Shown in pieces: positions 5,779 to 8,914 of a stretch of 8,914 bases of DNA (its first letter is position 1; every line of letters begins with the position of its first letter). The position numbers and the translations under genes were made by a program. Under the pieces are notes generated by a model, which made no database searches, had not been told where the DNA came from, and saw nothing but the letters and a program-made list of their open reading frames with translations. The stretch is from an uncultured Burkholderiales bacterium (GTDB lineage: Bacteria > Pseudomonadota > Gammaproteobacteria > Burkholderiales > Burkholderiaceae): the NCBI GenBank assembly GCA_903845315.1, contig CAIMWY010000217.1, positions 1-8,914 of the forward strand, in the 5' to 3' direction.

Positions 5779-6635
5779 CGGCTTCGCCACATGCGCGCGC
5801 CGCACTGGCGTAAATGGGTTCTCAAGGATGGGCACAACGCCGAAGACTGGAGAGCCCATTTGGTGAGCACGTCAGCCGTCATGCAATCGTGGGCACGCAC
5901 CGTGGCGCTTTGCCACACGGACATGGCAGGCATTCGACCCAGGGATGCCACGAACTCTGGATTGCGCAGGCCTGCCACAGAGGTCGCGAGCGCACCACAC
6001 ACCAAGTGGCGCCACACGGGCACGCGGCCATCGCGCACCGATTGACGGGCATGACGCACCTCGATGCGCCATGCATGGGCGCCGATGGCTCGCATGTCCC
6101 CCCCAGCATTGACCAACGCAGACGTGATGCCATGCGCACACAAAGCGGCAATGGCTTGATCGACCGCATAGCCTTTGGCGATACCGCCCACATCCAAGCC
6201 CAGGGGGTGCGCTACCTGCACCTGATCGGCAGACACAACACGCAGTGTGTGAATGTTGTCATCGCAGCCATGGGGCGTGGCACACAAGCCGGGTCGCAGG
6301 CCAAGGCCAGACAAGTGACTGGCAGCCACGCAGGGATCAAACGCGCCACCGGAGACACGCTGCCAGTGTTGTGCGCTGCGAATCACATGGACCGTGTGCG
6401 GGTCCAGCCTCAGCACCTCACCCGTACGCGCTTGGCTCAGACGTGCCACATCCGACTGCGGATCGTGCGCACTCATGACGCGCCCGATGTGCGCCATGAC
6501 GGCAAACGCGGCCTCCATCGCCATGTGCGCTGCCGCAGCGCCCTCGTCATTCGGCGCATCCTCAGCACAGCACACCTGGATCGACACCAGGGTACCCAAC
6601 AGTGCGCGAGCGCGTTGCCACATCACATCAGGCAC
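5775..6635 (-). CDS. apbE: ApbE-family FAD:protein FMN transferase
   Basis: ApbE enzymes cleave FAD and attach FMN by a phosphoester bond to Thr or Ser in a target motif, using Mg2+ (family knowledge). This 286-residue protein shows the family landmarks: RARALLGTLVSI at 8-19, the HDPQSDVARL strand at 57-66, SGGAFDP at 95-101, GLDVGGIAKGYAVD at 146-159, NAGGDMRA at 176-183 and the metal-site MTADVLTK at 252-259. The classical site reads D-x-x-x-T; here K259 takes the +4 place and T258 is at +3, a variant I recall from some ApbE subfamilies. No signal peptide or lipobox is present, so the enzyme should be cytoplasmic, unlike the periplasmic lipoprotein ApbEs. The start is GTG at 6633-6635, overlapping the stop of the FMN-binding protein by 8 bp; an ATG four codons later is an alternative. 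Neither has a clear Shine-Dalgarno, so translation is probably coupled. The obvious substrate is the SGAT protein just upstream. Confidence 0.92.
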   Translation of the reverse strand: MPDVMWQRARALLGTLVSIQVCCAEDAPNDEGAAAAHMAMEAAFAVMAHIGRVMSAHDPQSDVARLSQARTGEVLRLDPHTVHVIRSAQHWQRVSGGAFDPCVAASHLSGLGLRPGLCATPHGCDDNIHTLRVVSADQVQVAHPLGLDVGGIAKGYAVDQAIAALCAHGITSALVNAGGDMRAIGAHAWRIEVRHARQSVRDGRVPVWRHLVCGALATSVAGLRNPEFVASLGRMPAMSVWQSATVRAHDCMTADVLTKWALQSSALCPSLRTHLRQCGARMWRSR

Positions 6636-7212
6636 CCAATTTCACAGACGGCAACAAGGTCAACAAGGCACTGAGTCGCTGCACACCCTCGGTCACATGC
6701 TGGCATGACAAGGTGGCGCCCGAGATGTTGCGAATGTCATCGCCAAACCGCAGCTGCGCAGGCCCTTTGCGTCCTGCGAACTGCTGTCGCCAGGCCGCGT
6801 TGCGAATCTCTGCGCCATGAGACTCGCGGTAGGCCGTGATTTCCATCCCACTGACAGCCCCCGACACATCAAAGCCCACCACGTAGTCGATGATGTCGTA
6901 TTTGCCAATCACCCGATCGGCCATGCCCCAGCCCAGCGAGCGCTCTGAAGCGCTGGCTTGCCAACACTGCGGATTGAAGCCTCGCGGAATTCGCGTTTGG
7001 CTGCTCTGTGCCACAGCGCTCAGCAAGGCATCGCTCCAAGCAATGGGCAGTGGGGAGAAGGTTTGGGCGGGTGGCAAAACCAAACGCAGCGCTTGGTCCA
7101 GGCTCATGAACTCTGCGGCAAATGACGATGCAGCAGACAGCGCAACACCGCCTAGGCTGGCTTGGCCCATGCGTTGCAGCACCTGACGTCGAGAAATCGG
7201 TGTCTGCCGCAT
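6628..7212 (-). CDS. Tat-exported FMN-binding domain protein (covalent flavoprotein)
   Basis: This 194-residue protein carries a twin-arginine-type signal: S7-R8-R9-Q10-V11-L12-Q13, then a hydrophobic stretch and likely cleavage near SSFA at 29-32. The second half is an FMN_bind domain like those of NqrC and RnfG: YVVGFDVSGAVSGMEI (about 111-126), a Glu-Ser-His-Gly turn, a W..QF.G segment (about 141-147), and NISGATLS at 162-169. T167 of SGAT is the predicted site of phosphoester-linked FMN. The adjacent apbE makes this assignment strong. It should act in the periplasm as a one- or two-electron carrier. I choose ATG 7210-7212, two bases after the porin stop; a TTG two codons upstream is possible but overlaps the porin stop. 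No Shine-Dalgarno is visible, which fits translational coupling. The mature N-terminal half (about 35-100) is not recognised. It has only the domain linked to FMN attachment and no transmembrane anchor after cleavage. Confidence 0.88.
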   Translation of the reverse strand: MRQTPISRRQVLQRMGQASLGGVALSAASSFAAEFMSLDQALRLVLPPAQTFSPLPIAWSDALLSAVAQSSQTRIPRGFNPQCWQASASERSLGWGMADRVIGKYDIIDYVVGFDVSGAVSGMEITAYRESHGAEIRNAAWRQQFAGRKGPAQLRFGDDIRNISGATLSCQHVTEGVQRLSALLTLLPSVKLGA

Positions 7213-7214
7213 GT

Positions 7215-8621
7215 TCAAAAGTGAAAACCCACGCCCATATTGAGTTTGTCCAACGCACTGTGGTTGAGGTAGCGCTGGGTGTCGACTTTGAGCACCACCT
7301 GAGGGTGCAAGTAATAGCTTGCACCCAGCGTCCAGACGCGGGTGTCTGGCGCCACGCTGGGCGCTAAACCAAGCGGAACGCCAGAGAAACCAAGCGCAGT
7401 GTTGAGTTTTTCATAGCGCACAAAGGGCACCAAGCTGTAGTCGCCCTGCTTCCAGAGTCGATAGGCAGCTTGTCCATACCAGCCCCGAAACAGACCAGGC
7501 ACCGGATTGCTGATGCCGACTGCGGTGGCGTTGAATGCGTCCACGTCATGAAAGCGTCCGCTGGCCGCCAGCGTGGACAGATCCCATTTGCCCGCTTGCC
7601 AACGCGCATGAACTTCGGTCAAGGTCACGCTGGCACTGGGAGATGCGACGTCAGGCTGCTTTTGCCCCACCCCTCCGTTGTACACACTCCCGCCGAGGTT
7701 GATGCCAGGTAGGCCGTCGTAATTGAGGGCCCCATAGGTGGCCAAGGTAGCGGCTTTGGCTTGCTGGCCTTCTTGATGCATGGCAGCTAATGGCGAGGCT
7801 TGGGTGTCGCTGCGGTCGCTCGACCATTTTTTCAGGTCAAAACCAGTGACCACACCCGCATCCCATCGCACCCCAGAGGCATGCGTACCGCGCAGACCCA
7901 CACCCAATTCACGCCAGGTGCTAGGGATGATGGCGGTCTCCACCAGATTGCGTTGAACACCGAAGTAACGCGTGGGCTCGTGCGTTTCATTCATGTAGCC
8001 CACGGGCAAAAGAAACAGACCGACCTTGGCGCTCAATCGGTCATCGATGTCGTGCTCGATGTAGAGCTGCTCAAACGCCACTTCCCCTTTGTCGCTGGCA
8101 GACACCACCGCGTTTTCAATTTCCAATTCAGCCGCCATGCGGGTGCGGTCATTGAAGCGATAGGCAAATCCCAACACGCCCCGCTGGGCGGTGGCCACCG
8201 CACCTGCGGCATTGCCACGCGGGCGACTCATGTTGAGTTCACCATAGCCAAACAGACTCACGCCGCTGGCAGGCGCGTCAATTGAGGCCATAGCCACTGA
8301 CGTGGCTTGAGGACTGCTTGCATGTCGCTCTTGAACAGGTGGCGAGGTCGTTGTGTGCACGTTGGCCGCCACAGCTTGCTGTTCCGGTTCCTGGGGTTGC
8401 GCAGATGGCTGAGGCTGAAGCTGCTGGCGCTTCACGCCATCCAGCTCAGCCCGCAGCACGCGCAATTCGTCGCGCAACTGTCGCAACTCGTGCACCACCT
8501 CTGATGGGGTCTGGGCTTGCACAGGACTGCACAGCGTCAAAGTGCTTGCTGCCAAGCAAGACCAAGGAATAAATCGTTTGAAAAGTGCGTGCATAGAAAG
8601 ATCTTGGAAGAAATGCTTCAT
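7215..8621 (-). CDS. Outer-membrane porin with N-terminal coiled coil (Porin O/P-like)
   Basis: This protein of up to 468 residues has a signal peptide ending near SPVQAQ (residue 36 or 37), then a short coiled coil of L/V-rich heptads with many charges (about 40-65), a Gln/Pro-rich linker (about 66-110), and a beta-barrel from about 122 to the end. The barrel shows alternating aromatic and polar strands, the sequence YFGVQRNLVETAIIPSTWRE typical of Porin_O_P/OprP-like porins, and a terminal Phe (GVGFHF) as BAM substrates have. The coiled coil may form a trimeric periplasmic stalk or reach the peptidoglycan, as in other porins with such extensions. The start is uncertain: ATG 8619-8621 gives a long n-region, while the ATG at 8592-8594 (residue 10, MHALFKRF) gives a more usual signal peptide. 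Neither has a strong Shine-Dalgarno. The cargo is unknown. The place downstream of an iron permease and upstream of a flavoprotein suggests iron complexes or a redox substrate. Confidence 0.85.
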   Translation of the reverse strand: MKHFFQDLSMHALFKRFIPWSCLAASTLTLCSPVQAQTPSEVVHELRQLRDELRVLRAELDGVKRQQLQPQPSAQPQEPEQQAVAANVHTTTSPPVQERHASSPQATSVAMASIDAPASGVSLFGYGELNMSRPRGNAAGAVATAQRGVLGFAYRFNDRTRMAAELEIENAVVSASDKGEVAFEQLYIEHDIDDRLSAKVGLFLLPVGYMNETHEPTRYFGVQRNLVETAIIPSTWRELGVGLRGTHASGVRWDAGVVTGFDLKKWSSDRSDTQASPLAAMHQEGQQAKAATLATYGALNYDGLPGINLGGSVYNGGVGQKQPDVASPSASVTLTEVHARWQAGKWDLSTLAASGRFHDVDAFNATAVGISNPVPGLFRGWYGQAAYRLWKQGDYSLVPFVRYEKLNTALGFSGVPLGLAPSVAPDTRVWTLGASYYLHPQVVLKVDTQRYLNHSALDKLNMGVGFHF

Positions 8622-8646
8622 GAAAAAAAGGCGTGTTCAAGCCCAA

Positions 8647-8661
8647 ACCGTGAAACACGGT
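8647..8661. repeat. Short inverted repeat between the iron permease and porin genes
   Basis: ACCGTG-AAA-CACGGT is a perfect 6-bp stem with a 3-nt loop, 26 bp upstream of the first porin ATG. On the - strand it is followed by TTTGGG rather than a long T run, so it is a poor terminator. It may instead be a processing or attenuation hairpin, or a protein site, that sets porin output relative to the permease. The rest of 8622-8706 shows nothing definite. Confidence 0.45.
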
Positions 8662-8706
8662 CAGTGTCAAAAAACGAAAGGCAGGTGGTTTAAAAAGCGC
8701 CGGGGC

Positions 8707-8914
8707 TCAAACCATCGTGCGATGTTTGAGCAAACGCTGATCGGCCAGGTGTGCGCCGATGAGCCACGCGGTCGGGATGACCACCAAGGCGATGGAGAGC
8801 GCTTGAGCAATCCACCCTTCGGCAATGTCTTCGGTCATGGCGTGCCACAAAGCGTTGTCCAGCCCCGGCACCACCCCTGCTTCGGTGAACTCGTGCAAGG
8901 CATACACCACCAAC
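8707..8914 (-). CDS. FTR1-family iron permease, C-terminal fragment
   Basis: The last 68 codons of a gene that continues past the right edge are visible, ending in TGA at 8707-8709. The visible start LVVYALHEFTEAGVVP closely resembles the late part of EfeU/FTR1 permeases, where a Y-x-x-HEF-x-EAG motif precedes the last membrane helix; here that helix is about ALSIALVVIPTAWLIGA. FTR1 proteins carry ferric iron across the inner membrane using REGLE motifs, which would lie outside the window. The first visible codon is TTG and is internal, not a start. The porin gene follows 85 bp downstream on the same strand, so the two may share a transcript. The assignment rests on a short but characteristic stretch. 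Confidence 0.75.
   Translation of the reverse strand, partial: LVVYALHEFTEAGVVPGLDNALWHAMTEDIAEGWIAQALSIALVVIPTAWLIGAHLADQRLLKHRTMV

Noticed and set aside
5779..5859. 27-residue N-terminal extension of the four-TM protein
   Set aside because: It would overlap apbE by over 80 bp and has no ribosome site. The ATGA overlap at 5775-5778 is the usual coupled start.
5814..6674. 286-residue + strand frame opposite apbE
   Set aside because: It has the same length as apbE by coincidence of open frames, a His/Arg/Thr-rich low-quality sequence, and no recognisable domain. The - strand ApbE motifs are unambiguous.
8656..8680. sigma-70 promoter for the porin (TTGACA on the - strand near 8669)
   Set aside because: The TTGACA hexamer has no -10-like hexamer 16-18 bp downstream, so it cannot be supported as a promoter.

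Overview
The window looks like chromosomal DNA from a betaproteobacterium, most likely Burkholderiales/Comamonadaceae. This rests on moderately GC-rich coding sequence, CCA-encoding tRNA genes, and protein types I recognise from that group (inference; the genus cannot be fixed from sequence alone). There are no insertion sequences, integrases, phage genes or CRISPR arrays.

Layout, left to right. (1) The last 33 codons of an unidentified + strand gene end at 103 and are followed by a strong hairpin terminator. (2) A conserved cytoplasmic-type protein of unknown function with an acidic stretch and a Gly/His-rich tail lies on the - strand (159-788). Upstream of it, on the same strand, is tRNA-Leu(UAA). 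(3) A + strand pair follows: a six-TM voltage-gated-type K+ channel with an unusually long extracellular turret, then, 18 bp downstream, a small secreted protein made of two near-identical Cys-containing repeats. A hairpin terminator ends this unit and also faces the - strand tRNA-Gly(GCC), so it probably serves both. (4) A complete MgtA/MgtB-type Mg2+ P-type ATPase lies on the + strand (2773-5340). (5) From 5329 to the right edge all genes are on the - strand. In transcription order they are the C-terminus of an FTR1-family iron permease, an outer-membrane porin with an N-terminal coiled coil, a Tat-signal FMN-binding protein with an SGAT flavinylation motif, an ApbE-type FMN transferase without a signal peptide, and a small four-TM protein with histidines placed like b-haem ligands.

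The - strand block is the most interesting part. Its last four genes are packed with 2 bp, -8 bp and -4 bp junctions, so they are almost certainly co-transcribed and translationally coupled. Together they describe a cell-envelope redox module: a quinol- or haem-linked membrane subunit, a periplasmic protein carrying covalent FMN, its dedicated FMN-attaching enzyme, and an outer-membrane pore, next to an iron permease. I infer a role in iron handling (redox change of iron in the periplasm before or during FTR1 uptake). The substrate and direction of electron flow are not shown by the sequence. The Tat signal on the flavoprotein together with a signal-less ApbE suggests that FMN is attached in the cytoplasm before folded export.

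The mgtA gene and the last gene of this operon converge and overlap tail-to-tail by 12 bp, with no terminator between them.
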